Part shown: positions 24,899-33,414 of the stretch, piece after piece | Position numbering within the stretch: position 1 is the first letter of the stretch | Layout: every line of letters begins with the position of its first letter | Assembly: GCF_000244955.1 (NCBI RefSeq) | Contig: NZ_CM001439.1 | Span: forward strand, 1,206,628-1,270,627 | Origin: Saccharomonospora marina XMU15 | Lineage (GTDB): Bacteria; Actinomycetota; Actinomycetes; Mycobacteriales; Pseudonocardiaceae | Direction of reading: 5' to 3' | DNA length: 64,000 nt | The notes under the pieces: generated by a model | Databases searched by the model: none | What the model saw: the letters and a program-made list of their open reading frames with translations, nothing else | Told to the model about the DNA's origin: nothing | Position numbers and translations under genes: made by a program

Positions 24899-26248
24899 TC
24901 ATCCGAACGAGCGCAGGCCGGTCAGCGCGTCCCTTGCCAGTTGGTGCAGGCCCACGCCGTTACGTCTGGCCGAGCGGCGCAGCAGCCTGCGAAGGCCCGG
25001 CTTCGGGGCGGGGTTGTCCACCGTGAACATGCCCTCCACCAGGTCGCACACCAGGCCCGGATAGCGCTGCTGCACGCGGTCGGAAAGCACCAGCGCGGGC
25101 GCGTTGCGCAGCTTCTTGTGGTCGGCGAGTACGAACGAGTCCGCCAGCAGCGTCCGGTACTGCCGCAGCAGTTTCGGATCGTCGGCGCTCAGCGCACGTG
25201 CCGCCGCGCGGCCCGCGTACATGCCCGAGCCGAGCGCGAAGTTGACGCCCTCCAGCCAGATCCCGGCGGCAAGGCACATCGCCGCCGCGTCGCCCGCCAC
25301 CAGCAGCCCGTCGCCGACGAGTCGTGGCATCGTCCGGTAGCCGCCCTCGGGAATCAGGTGCGCGGAGTACTCCACCAACTCGGCTCCACGCACCAGTGGC
25401 CGGATCGAAGGGTGCCGCTTCAACCCGGCGAGGATCTCCTCCGGTCGCAGTCCCGCCTTCGCAAGACCGGGCAGGCCGAGCACGAGACCGACGCTGAGCG
25501 TGTCGTGGTTGGTGTAGACGAACCCGCCGCCGGGAACGCCACCGGTGCCGCCGAGTATCTCGATGTCCACACCGTCGGACCCGCTCACGCCGAAGCGTTC
25601 GTCGATGATCTCCTTGGGCAGCGCCAGGGTTTCCTTCACACCGAGCGTGGTGTGCTCGGCCTGCTCGCCGGGGTAGAGCCCGGCCTGCTTGGCGAGGAAG
25701 GAGTTCACCCCGTCGCAGGCGATGACCACCCTGGCCGTGAGGTCACCCTGCTCGCGGTCGGTGCGCACGCCGACCACCCGCCCGCCGCTCGTGCGAAGCA
25801 GCGAGGTGGCCACTGTGGACGGCACGAGCACGGCACCTGCCTGCCGCGCGTGGTCGGCGAGCCAGCTGTCGAACTCGGCGCGGTAGGTGGTGGCGCCGTT
25901 GTAGGGCGCGCTGCCCCAGTTCTGGCTGCGGAAGTCGACGGTCAGCGAACGCTCGCCGGACAGCAGCATCGTCTGCCGCCTGGTGATCCAGCGTTGCACC
26001 GGAACCCGTTCGAACCAGCCGGGGACCAGCTCGTCGAGCACCCGGCCGTACACCACACCGCCGTAGACGTTCTTCGAGCCGGGGAACGGGCCACGCTCAA
26101 GCAGCGCGACGGAGTGGCCCGCCCTGGCCAGCTCCAGCGCCGCGGCCGAGCCCGCGGGCCCAGCGCCCACCACGATCGCGTCGAAGTCGGTGGTGGCCGG
26201 TGGTTCCACGGTGACGGCCGCCCCTGCAGGGCCTGCCCTGTCACGCAT
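24899..26248 (-). CDS. fixC: FixC-type ETF-quinone oxidoreductase flavoprotein
   Basis: A 449-residue FAD protein with IVVGAGPAGSAAALELARAG near the N-terminus, the GSKNVYGGVVYG substrate-side motif and LLVAGDAAAMC as the FAD-closing motif. It resembles FixC and the flavin part of ETF-QO, which takes electrons from ETF and delivers them to quinone. ATG 26248 has GGGAG five bases upstream; ATG 26251 is also possible. It begins inside the end of etfA. Confidence 0.88.
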   Translation of the reverse strand: MRDRAGPAGAAVTVEPPATTDFDAIVVGAGPAGSAAALELARAGHSVALLERGPFPGSKNVYGGVVYGRVLDELVPGWFERVPVQRWITRRQTMLLSGERSLTVDFRSQNWGSAPYNGATTYRAEFDSWLADHARQAGAVLVPSTVATSLLRTSGGRVVGVRTDREQGDLTARVVIACDGVNSFLAKQAGLYPGEQAEHTTLGVKETLALPKEIIDERFGVSGSDGVDIEILGGTGGVPGGGFVYTNHDTLSVGLVLGLPGLAKAGLRPEEILAGLKRHPSIRPLVRGAELVEYSAHLIPEGGYRTMPRLVGDGLLVAGDAAAMCLAAGIWLEGVNFALGSGMYAGRAAARALSADDPKLLRQYRTLLADSFVLADHKKLRNAPALVLSDRVQQRYPGLVCDLVEGMFTVDNPAPKPGLRRLLRRSARRNGVGLHQLARDALTGLRSFG

Positions 26249-27194
26249 CATCGCTCCCACTCAGTCGGCGGGCCAGTTCCCGAAGCAGTGCCTGCGCGTC
26301 GGTGACCAGCCCGAGATCGGCCATCGCCGTCATCGGTGAACTGGCGTCGGTGTTCACCGACACCACGTGCCGTGGCGCGCCGAGCCCACCGGTGTGCTGG
26401 GTGGCACCGGACACCCCGAAGGCCACGTAGAGGTCCGGGTCCACGATCACGCCGGTGGTGCCGATCTGCCGCTCGTAGGGCGCCCAGCCCGCGTCCGTGA
26501 CGACCCTGGTCGCGCCCACCGAAGCCCCCAGCGCCGCCGCCACCTTGCCGAGCAGCGCCACGGCGTCGGGACCGGACAGTTCGCCGGAGGCGAGCCCTGC
26601 GCCCGCACCGAGGATGCGTGGTGCCTCGGCGAGGTCGGCGGTCGCGGGGTCGGGGTCGAGCACCTCCAGCACCTCTGCGTCAGCCGCGGGGCTCACCTCC
26701 ACGTCGAGATCGGCAAGCTCCGGCGAGCCGTCGAAGGGCAGGCAGCCGCGCACACTCGGCAGCAGTGTCGCCACGAACGGCCCGCTCACCTCGACGGTCA
26801 CCGCCACTCGGGAATCCCACCTTGCCAACTCGGCCGAGGTCTCACCGACCCGCACGGCACCGGCCAGCAGCGGCCTCGCCAACTCGGCGGACAGCCGGGG
26901 TGCGAGGTCGCGGCCGTCGGGGGAGGCCGGCAGCACCACCCTCGGCACGTCACGCAGCGGCCGCGCCAGCGCCCGCGCCCACGCCGACGGCGCGAACTCG
27001 CCGAGTTCGGCGCACCAGGCACGGCGAAGCGGTGGAAGCTGGTCCACCGCCTCCCGGCAGCCCGAGCCCGCGAGCAGCGCCGTGCCGCAGGCCTCGGCGA
27101 CCGCCTCGTCCGCGCCGAGCGGAGCCATTCCTTCCCGGATCACCAACACGGCCAGCGAGTCGCAGCAGGCCAGCGGGCTTTCGGTCGCCGTCAC
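26241..27194 (-). CDS. etfA: Electron-transfer flavoprotein alpha subunit (FixB-like)
   Basis: A 317-residue EtfA. The C-terminal FAD domain is clear: VVTDAGWAPYERQIGTTG, DLYVAFGVSGATQHTGG and VSVNTDASSPM, all hallmarks of EtfA. The N-terminal half is weakly conserved, as is usual. The GTG start overlaps the stop of the upstream OYE-type gene (GTGA). Together with etfB it should accept electrons from a flavoprotein dehydrogenase encoded in the operon. Confidence 0.88.
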   Translation of the reverse strand: MTATESPLACCDSLAVLVIREGMAPLGADEAVAEACGTALLAGSGCREAVDQLPPLRRAWCAELGEFAPSAWARALARPLRDVPRVVLPASPDGRDLAPRLSAELARPLLAGAVRVGETSAELARWDSRVAVTVEVSGPFVATLLPSVRGCLPFDGSPELADLDVEVSPAADAEVLEVLDPDPATADLAEAPRILGAGAGLASGELSGPDAVALLGKVAAALGASVGATRVVTDAGWAPYERQIGTTGVIVDPDLYVAFGVSGATQHTGGLGAPRHVVSVNTDASSPMTAMADLGLVTDAQALLRELARRLSGSDDA

Positions 27195-29155
27195 AGTGCC
27201 ACCGCCACCCGGTGTCCTTCGACGACGGCCGCGTGTGCCCTGCGCGGCGCCACGCAGTCGCCCACCCTGTGCACCTCGAAGTCGGCCGTGCCGGACAGCT
27301 CCCGCCACAGGTCGTCCTCGGGCGCCTGGTGTGTCGCGCACACCACCCAGTCGAACCGCTCCTCGGCGGTGACGCCGGTGGTGTGCTTCAGCATTCGCAG
27401 CGCCACGCCCGAGGTCTCGGGGTCCGCCGCGGCTTCCAGCACCACCTCGTCGGTGGTCTGCGTGATGCCCTTCGCCGCGGCACGCACGTTGAACGTCTCC
27501 ATGTCCAGCGTGACGCCCAGGTCCTGGCCCACCACCATGCCGGAGGTGGAGATCCGCACCGAGCAGCCGCGGTCGGCCAGCAGTTCCGCGACCGACGTGG
27601 CCTGATGGAAACCGAGATCGTCGATGACACACACCTCGCCCTGCGGTGCGGCGCGGCCTTCCAGCACGTCTCGCACGTCGACGACGCGGTCGAGCCCACC
27701 GGCCCAGTGCGGTGGCGCGGGCCTGGCCCCGGTGGCGAGCACGACGGCCTCCGGGCGAAGTGCCGCGATCTGCTCGGCCGTGGCCGTGACACCGGTGCGC
27801 ACGTCCACGCCGTGGCGGTGGCACTCAGCGAGCGCGTTGCGTACCACGTCGAGGAACTCCGCGCGGCTGGGCACGCTCGCCGCCACGCTCACCTGGCCCC
27901 CTGTGGTGGGTTGCCGTTCGAGCAGCACCACGTCGTGTCCGCGTTGCGCGGCCGTGGCCGCCGCCTGCAGCCCGGCGGGGCCGCCGCCGACCACCACGAC
28001 CCTGCGGCCGCGTCGGACCGGGTCGGGAAGCGGCACGCTTTCCTTGCCGGTTCGGGGGTTCTCGATACAACCGAGCCAGCGGTTGAGCCCCATACGCCCG
28101 ACACATTCCTGGTTGCAGGAAAGGCAGGTGCGGATCTCGGCCGCCTGCCCCGCGCGTGCCTTCGCGACGAAATCGGCGTCGGCGATCTGCCCGCGCACCA
28201 CGCCGATGAGGTCGGCGTGTCCCTCGGCGAGCGCTCGGTCGGCCTGCAGCGGGTCCTTGAACCTGCCGACCCCCACCACGGGCAGGTCGACCGCCTTGCG
28301 GATGGCGCTGGGGATGAACATCGCGTACCCGGGCGGGATGCTCATCGAAGCCTCGATCATGTACAGCGTGGACGTGGCCACACCGATCGAGGTGTTGATG
28401 TAGTCGACGTCGCCCGTGGCCTCCACCCAACGCGCCACCTCGACCGCCTCGTCGATGGTGGTGCCGCCCTCGATCAACTCGTCGCCGCACAACCGTACGC
28501 CGAGCGCCATGCCCGGCCCGATCGCCTCCCGCACCGCAGCCACCAGGCGCAGCAGCAGCCGAGCCCGGTTCTCCAGCGGACCGCCGTAGTCGTCGTCGCG
28601 CCGGTTCGTCGCGGGGGAGAGGAACCCTCGCACGATGGAGGAGTGCGAGCACTGCAGTTCCACACCGTCGAAGCCGCCCTGCCTGCAATGTGTGGCCACC
28701 TTGGCGTAGCCCGCGACGATCTCGTCGATCTCCGTGACCGAGACCGCCTTGGGGACCTCGCGAAACAGCGGGTCGGGCACCGGCGACGGTGCCCACACCG
28801 GAAGCCGGGAGTACATGCTGGAGGCCTGGCCACCGTTGTGGTTGAGCTGGGCGAAGATCGGCACGCCGTGTGCGTGCACCGCCTCGGTGATGCGCCGGTA
28901 GCCCGCGACCACCTCGGGGTGGAAGCCGTGGATGAGCTTTTCGTAGGGCCAGTCCGTCGGGTGGGTGGAGTGCTCCTCGGTGATGATCAACCCGGCCCCA
29001 CCCGCCGCGCGGGCCGCGTAGTAGGCGGCGTGCTGGGCGCTCGGCATGCCGTCGGTCGCGTAGTTGGTGAGGTGCGCGGAGAACACCACCCGGTTCGCGA
29101 GCGTCACCGGCCCGATCCGAAGTGGCGAGAACAGGTAGCGGTAGCGGCTGTTCAT
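27191..29155 (-). CDS. Mycofactocin-system FadH/OYE-family oxidoreductase, first type
   Basis: A 654-residue protein with an N-terminal old-yellow-enzyme TIM barrel (FMN), a 4Fe-4S site CLSCNQECVG...C near residue 350 with all four cysteines, and a C-terminal FAD/NAD(P) domain (VVVVGGGPAGLQAAATAA). This is the 2,4-dienoyl-CoA reductase (FadH) architecture. Two such proteins recur in mycofactocin loci as FadH/OYE oxidoreductases; no reaction is established for them to my knowledge. Its ATG overlaps the stop of the sister gene (ATGA). It may reduce or oxidise a mycofactocin intermediate or a dedicated substrate. Confidence 0.82.
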   Translation of the reverse strand: MNSRYRYLFSPLRIGPVTLANRVVFSAHLTNYATDGMPSAQHAAYYAARAAGGAGLIITEEHSTHPTDWPYEKLIHGFHPEVVAGYRRITEAVHAHGVPIFAQLNHNGGQASSMYSRLPVWAPSPVPDPLFREVPKAVSVTEIDEIVAGYAKVATHCRQGGFDGVELQCSHSSIVRGFLSPATNRRDDDYGGPLENRARLLLRLVAAVREAIGPGMALGVRLCGDELIEGGTTIDEAVEVARWVEATGDVDYINTSIGVATSTLYMIEASMSIPPGYAMFIPSAIRKAVDLPVVGVGRFKDPLQADRALAEGHADLIGVVRGQIADADFVAKARAGQAAEIRTCLSCNQECVGRMGLNRWLGCIENPRTGKESVPLPDPVRRGRRVVVVGGGPAGLQAAATAAQRGHDVVLLERQPTTGGQVSVAASVPSRAEFLDVVRNALAECHRHGVDVRTGVTATAEQIAALRPEAVVLATGARPAPPHWAGGLDRVVDVRDVLEGRAAPQGEVCVIDDLGFHQATSVAELLADRGCSVRISTSGMVVGQDLGVTLDMETFNVRAAAKGITQTTDEVVLEAAADPETSGVALRMLKHTTGVTAEERFDWVVCATHQAPEDDLWRELSGTADFEVHRVGDCVAPRRAHAAVVEGHRVAVAL

Positions 29156-31077
29156 GCGGGCACCACCTGCCGGGCGGTGGAGACGGCCACTGCGGCCCTT
29201 CGCCCCTCCAGCACGGCCTCGTGGACCGTTCTGGGAGCGACGAGATCACCTGCGGGGACGGCACCGTCGACGAGCGGCGGTGTGCCGGGCAGCCGGTGTC
29301 CACAGTGCACCAGCACCGCCGACTCCAACTCGGTGGCCGCGCCGGTGAAGACGTCCTCGACCACGACGCGGTCGGGATACACCTCACGCAGCACGCTGCG
29401 CTTGGCCAGCCGCACGCCCGCACGCTGCAACCTGGCGTTGGCGTCGGCGAGGTCGCCGGTGATCGCCAGCTGGGTGCCGACCACCTGATCGTGGGTGACG
29501 ATGGTGACGGCGTGTTGCCGCGCGGCGAGCAGTTCCGCCACCGCCACGCCGACTGCATCGCCGACCGGGTCGAACACCGTGACCGTGCCCTGCGGCAGCG
29601 AGTCCGGTTCGCGCAGCAGGTCAACGACGTCCACCACGCGAGCGCCTTCGTGCGCGCCGTAGGACCGCGGCCCGGGGCGGGAACCGGTGGCGGCTATGAC
29701 GCTTTCGCCCGGCCTGGCCACGGTGTCCTCGCTTCCGGTGACGACCTCGACGCCGAGCCTGCGCACCTCGGCTTCCAGCCAGTCGGCGAGCCTTCCCAGC
29801 CGATCGCGCCCCGGCAGCGTCGCCGCCAGTGTCAGCATCCCGCCGAGTCGAGGTTCGCGTTCCACCAGCCGCACCCGGTGCCCGCGCAGCGCCAGCACCC
29901 TCGCGGCCTCCATTCCGGCGGGCCCGCCGCCGACCACGAGCACGGGGCCTGCCCAGTGCTGCCCCGTCGCGGTTTCGGCGGGGTCGGTGGTCTCGTGCCC
30001 GCTGCGGGGGTCGCCGATGCAGCTGACCACCGGGTTCCGGTTGTCCCGCACGCGGCACTTCTGGTTGGTGAGTGTGCACGGCCGGATGCGTTCGGGCTGC
30101 GACAGCTTGGCCACGAACTCGGCGTCGGCTATCTGCGCACGGGTCAGCTCCACCAGGTCGGCCACGCCGTCGGTGAGTGCCCACCGTGCCTGTTCCGGTT
30201 CGACGACCGAACCCTGCAGCACCACCCGGGTGGCACCGGCCGCCACCTGCCGCACGCGGCGGCTCAACTCGGCATTGAAGCCGGGTTCGGTGTGTGAATC
30301 GGGCCGGGTCGCCGATGTCCCCATCGCCGAACCACGTACGACCACGAGATAGTCCACCTTGGCCGCCACCTCGCGGGCGATGTGCTCGGCCTGCTCCGGT
30401 GTGATTCCGGCCCACGGTGCCAGCTCGTCGCACGAAAGCCGAAGCCCGAGCACGCGGTCGGCACCGATGCGGGCACGCACCGCGGCCAGTACCTCCCGCA
30501 ACAGCAGCAGCCGATCCTCGCCGTAGGCGTCGCCGCGCTGGTTGGTGAGCCCGGAAAGGAACTGCCGCAGCAGCGAGAACTGCCCCGCGTCCACCTCGAC
30601 ACCGTGCAGGCCGGACTCGGCGGCGAGCTCCGCGCCGAGGGCGAAACCCGCGACGACCGCCCTGATCTCGGCGGCCTCCATCTCCATCGGCATCTCCCGG
30701 CCGGCCACGTCCGGCACCCGCGAAGGCGCCCACAGCGGACGCTGCGAGTAGGCCGAAGAGCCCTGCGACCCGGCGTGGCCCAGCCCTGCGAGCACGAGTG
30801 TCCCGTGCGGACGGCAGGCGTCGGCGACCAGGGACCAGCCGGTTCCGCACTGCTGCGCCAGCGGCGCGCGCTCGTAGGGCCAGTCGGAGTCGTGCACGCT
30901 CGCCGTCTCGGTGACGACCAGCCCGGCACCACCGGCCGCCCGCCGCTCGTAGTAGGCCACGTGCGCCTTCGAAAGCGCCCTGCCCCGTGCCAGGTTTGTC
31001 TCGTGTGGACCGAACATCACCCTGGACGGGGCGGTCCTGGCTGCGAGGGTGATCGGTTCGGTGAGCGGTTCACTCAC
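29152..31077 (-). CDS. Mycofactocin-system FadH/OYE-family oxidoreductase, second type
   Basis: A 641-residue paralogue of the downstream protein with the same OYE barrel, linker and C-terminal dinucleotide domain (VLVVGGGPAGMEAARVLALRG). The iron-sulfur segment reads CTLTNQKC followed by SC, so the second cysteine of the usual CxxCNxxC is threonine; the DNA (TGC ACA CTC ACC) confirms this. The cluster may therefore be absent, three-ligated or use another residue. The GTG start overlaps the mftC stop. It occupies the position where mftD usually follows mftC. Confidence 0.8.
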   Translation of the reverse strand: MSEPLTEPITLAARTAPSRVMFGPHETNLARGRALSKAHVAYYERRAAGGAGLVVTETASVHDSDWPYERAPLAQQCGTGWSLVADACRPHGTLVLAGLGHAGSQGSSAYSQRPLWAPSRVPDVAGREMPMEMEAAEIRAVVAGFALGAELAAESGLHGVEVDAGQFSLLRQFLSGLTNQRGDAYGEDRLLLLREVLAAVRARIGADRVLGLRLSCDELAPWAGITPEQAEHIAREVAAKVDYLVVVRGSAMGTSATRPDSHTEPGFNAELSRRVRQVAAGATRVVLQGSVVEPEQARWALTDGVADLVELTRAQIADAEFVAKLSQPERIRPCTLTNQKCRVRDNRNPVVSCIGDPRSGHETTDPAETATGQHWAGPVLVVGGGPAGMEAARVLALRGHRVRLVEREPRLGGMLTLAATLPGRDRLGRLADWLEAEVRRLGVEVVTGSEDTVARPGESVIAATGSRPGPRSYGAHEGARVVDVVDLLREPDSLPQGTVTVFDPVGDAVGVAVAELLAARQHAVTIVTHDQVVGTQLAITGDLADANARLQRAGVRLAKRSVLREVYPDRVVVEDVFTGAATELESAVLVHCGHRLPGTPPLVDGAVPAGDLVAPRTVHEAVLEGRRAAVAVSTARQVVPA

Positions 31078-32264
31078 GGGCGGAAGCCGGCGAGCGGGCT
31101 GGTGTCACAGGCCCGGTCCGGCAACCGGTCCGGCTCGGGGGGACCCCAGCCGATCGGAACGGCGACACGCTTGCGGCCCCGGCGCGAGTGGTCCTTGTCC
31201 GGCCTCGGCTTCTCGCCGCCACCGACCGTCGCGAGCGCGCGCTCGCCGTTGCCCTTGACGCACTCGGGGTCGGGCCCGTCGAGCGGCAGCCCGGTGAAGA
31301 ACTTCGCCGCCATGCAACCGCCCTGGCAGGAGTCGTATGCCGAGCAGGACGAGCAGGCGCCGCCGGTCTGCGGCGTCCGCAACCGCGCGAACAGCTCCGA
31401 CTCGCGCCACACGGAGGTGAAGCCGCCCTCGTCGCGCACGTTGCCCGCCAGGAACTCGTCGTGGATAGCGAAGGGGCACGCGTACACGTCGCCCACCGGG
31501 TCGATGAGGCAGACAACGCGCCCCGCGCCACACAGGTTCAGTCCCGGCAGCGGGGTCGAGCCGAGCGCGTTGAGGTGGAAGAACGAGTCGCCGGTCAGCA
31601 CGTTCTCGCCGCTGGCCACGAGCCATTCGTACAGCCGCAGCTGTTGCTCGGCGGTGGGATGCAGTTCGTCCCAGGTGTCGGCCCCTCGCCCGGACGGCCG
31701 TAGCCGGGTGATGCGTAGCTGGGCACCGTAGGAGTCGGCGAGCCTCTTGAACTCGTCGAGCTGGTCCACGTTGTGCCGGGTCATCACGACGCTGATCTTG
31801 AAGTTCGCGAAGCCCGCGTCCCGCAGGTTCTCCATGGCGCGCAGTGCGGTGTCGTAGGACCCTGGCCCGCGCACATGGTCGTTGACCTCCGCGGTCGCGC
31901 CGTCGAGCGACAGTTGCACGTCCACGTAGTCGGTGCTCGCCAACCAGCGGGCGCGCTCGGGTGTGATGCGTACACCGTTGGTGGAGAACTTCACCCCGAC
32001 CTGGTGATCGACGGCATACTCCACGATCTCCCAGAAGTCGCCGCGCACGGTGGGCTCGCCGCCGCCGATGTTGACGTAGAACACCTGCAGTCGCTGCAGC
32101 TCGTCGATGACCGCCTTGCATTCCGCTGTGGACAGTTCACGTGGGTCCCGCCGTCCCGACGACGAAAGGCAGTGCATGCACGAGAGGTTGCACGCGTAGG
32201 TCAGCTCCCAGGTCAGACAGATGGGAGCGTCGAGGCCGTGCTGGAAGTGCTCGACAAGCTTCAT
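31074..32264 (-). CDS. mftC: Mycofactocin radical SAM maturase MftC
   Basis: A 396-residue radical SAM/SPASM protein. The CxxxCxxC cluster is C25-C29-C32 (YACNLSCMHC) and GGGEP is at 67-71. The C-terminal SPASM domain holds the auxiliary-cluster cysteines (LNLCGAG, YACPFA, CSSCSAYDSCQGGC). MftC decarboxylates the C-terminal tyrosine of MftA and then forms a Val-Tyr crosslink. AAGGGAG precedes ATG 32264. A charged, proline-rich extension follows the SPASM domain. Confidence 0.93.
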   Translation of the reverse strand: MKLVEHFQHGLDAPICLTWELTYACNLSCMHCLSSSGRRDPRELSTAECKAVIDELQRLQVFYVNIGGGEPTVRGDFWEIVEYAVDHQVGVKFSTNGVRITPERARWLASTDYVDVQLSLDGATAEVNDHVRGPGSYDTALRAMENLRDAGFANFKISVVMTRHNVDQLDEFKRLADSYGAQLRITRLRPSGRGADTWDELHPTAEQQLRLYEWLVASGENVLTGDSFFHLNALGSTPLPGLNLCGAGRVVCLIDPVGDVYACPFAIHDEFLAGNVRDEGGFTSVWRESELFARLRTPQTGGACSSCSAYDSCQGGCMAAKFFTGLPLDGPDPECVKGNGERALATVGGGEKPRPDKDHSRRGRKRVAVPIGWGPPEPDRLPDRACDTSPLAGFRP

Positions 32265-32316
32265 GGGTCTCCCTTCGAAGGCCGCGTGGCCGGTGCCGGT
32301 GCCGCTGGTGCCGCTG

Positions 32317-32634
32317 TTACCGCTGGGCACTCACGATGGTTCCGGCCGAGGCCAGCCCGGCGAGCGCGTCGAGATAGCGCGGGTGCTCGGCACGCGGGAC
32401 GCCCGCCGATTCCAGCGCCGACCGCGCGTCCGGCTGGTTTTCCAGCTCCCGGACGACATCGACGAGCAGGCGGGTCTTGAGGAAGGACAGTTTCCTGGTG
32501 GTGAAGTCGTATACGAGTGCACCGAACGGTTCCGGTCGCAGCGCGACACTGGAACTGAGCCGGTAAGGCCGGTCCGGTTCGAACGAACCGGCGCTCACGG
32601 CTGTTCGGTGGGAAGCAGGGGCGTCAGTAGACAC
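32317..32634 (-). CDS. mftB: Mycofactocin RiPP chaperone MftB
   Basis: A 105-residue protein with the RRE-like fold of MftB: RPYRLSSSVALRPEPFGALVYDF and then the helical KLSFLKTRLLVDVVRELE. MftB binds the MftA leader and presents it to MftC. The GTG start at 32634 lies inside the end of mftA (11-bp overlap), so expression is coupled to the precursor gene. Confidence 0.92.
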   Translation of the reverse strand: MSTDAPASHRTAVSAGSFEPDRPYRLSSSVALRPEPFGALVYDFTTRKLSFLKTRLLVDVVRELENQPDARSALESAGVPRAEHPRYLDALAGLASAGTIVSAQR

Positions 32635-32716
32635 CGCACATGCCGTCGATCGAGACTTCTTCGACGAGCATGTCGTCCTCGACGACGGCGTCCTCGTGGG
32701 TCTGCGACTCGTTCAT
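32624..32716 (-). CDS. mftA: Mycofactocin precursor peptide MftA
   Basis: A 30-residue peptide beginning MNESQTHEDAVVEDD and ending IDGMCGVY. The C-terminal IDGMCGVY is the family hallmark; Val29 and Tyr30 are the residues that become mycofactocin. It is acidic in its leader, as is typical. GAGGAG lies nine bases before ATG 32716. It is first in the operon, directly ahead of mftB and mftC. Confidence 0.95.
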   Translation of the reverse strand: MNESQTHEDAVVEDDMLVEEVSIDGMCGVY

Positions 32717-32764
32717 GGCAAGCTACTCCTCGCTGAGCAGTGGTAAGACCGAAAACGAGAGTAA

Positions 32765-32779
32765 TGGCACCCGGTGTCA
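32765..32779. promoter_or_regulatory. Candidate MftR operator
   Basis: TGGCACCCGGTGTCA is a dyad with one mismatch in seven arm positions, located midway between mftA and mftR. Its right half overlaps a TTGACA sequence read on the minus strand (32780-32775) that could be the -35 of the mft operon, although no clear -10 follows. MftR is known to bind upstream of mftA in mycobacteria; assigning this dyad to it is inference. Confidence 0.5.
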
Positions 32780-32792
32780 AATGGAAGGGGTC

Positions 32793-33398
32793 ATGGCGAA
32801 GGAGCCGTCAGATCCACCCGTCCGGCCAGGTAGGCGCCGTTCGACCAGCCAGTACGAGTTGGAGCGCGTGGCGTTCGAACTCTTCGAACGCCACGGCTTC
32901 GAGGCGACCACCGTCGACGACATCGCCAGGAGCGCGGGCATCGGAAGGCGGACCTTCTTCCGGTACTTCGACTCGAAGAACGACGTGGTCTGGGGTGCGT
33001 TCAGCGACCAGTTGCAACGGATGCGTGACCGGTTCCGCGACCGGCCCGACGACGAGCCGCTCATGGACGCGGTGCGCACCGTCGTCGTGGACTTCAACCG
33101 CGTCGATGCCGCCGAGGTGCCCCGGCACCGCAGGCGGATGGAGCTGATCCTGCGGGTACCGGCGTTGCAGGCGCACTCGACGCTGCGTTACGCCGAGTGG
33201 CGGGCGGTGGTGGCCGAGTTCGCGGCGCTGCGCCTCGGGGTGTCGCCGAGGGAACTGCTGCCGCAGGCCATTGCCTACGCGGCGCTTGGCGTCGCGCTGG
33301 CCGCCTACGAGCACTGGCTGGCCCGCACCGACGTGGAGCTGTGCGAACTGCTCGACACCGCCATGGCAGCACTGGCGCAGGGCTTCGGCAACGACTGA
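32793..33398 (+). CDS. mftR: Mycofactocin-system TetR regulator MftR
   Basis: A 201-residue TetR protein, divergent from mftA. The helix-turn-helix reads FELFERHGFEATTVDDIARS, followed by AGIGRRTFFRYFDSK, the pattern of MftR proteins. In M. smegmatis MftR represses the mft genes and is released by long-chain acyl-CoAs. ATG 32793 has GAAGGGG close upstream; an ATG at 32781 is an alternative. Repeat array C begins 17 bases after its stop. Confidence 0.88.
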   Translation: MAKEPSDPPVRPGRRRSTSQYELERVAFELFERHGFEATTVDDIARSAGIGRRTFFRYFDSKNDVVWGAFSDQLQRMRDRFRDRPDDEPLMDAVRTVVVDFNRVDAAEVPRHRRRMELILRVPALQAHSTLRYAEWRAVVAEFAALRLGVSPRELLPQAIAYAALGVALAAYEHWLARTDVELCELLDTAMAALAQGFGND

Positions 33399-33414
33399 CC
33401 GGAGCCCCCACCCC

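Noticed and set aside
26618-29488. 956-codon plus-strand frame opposite etfA and the OYE gene
   Set aside because: A GC-rich shadow frame with arginine-, histidine- and proline-rich composition and no domain; the minus strand carries clear EtfA and OYE motifs.
27191-31077. OYE-type genes considered as MftD
   Set aside because: MftD is a roughly 380-residue LldD-like FMN enzyme. These are 640-654-residue OYE/FadH proteins with Fe-S and FAD domains, so they are not homologues of that type.
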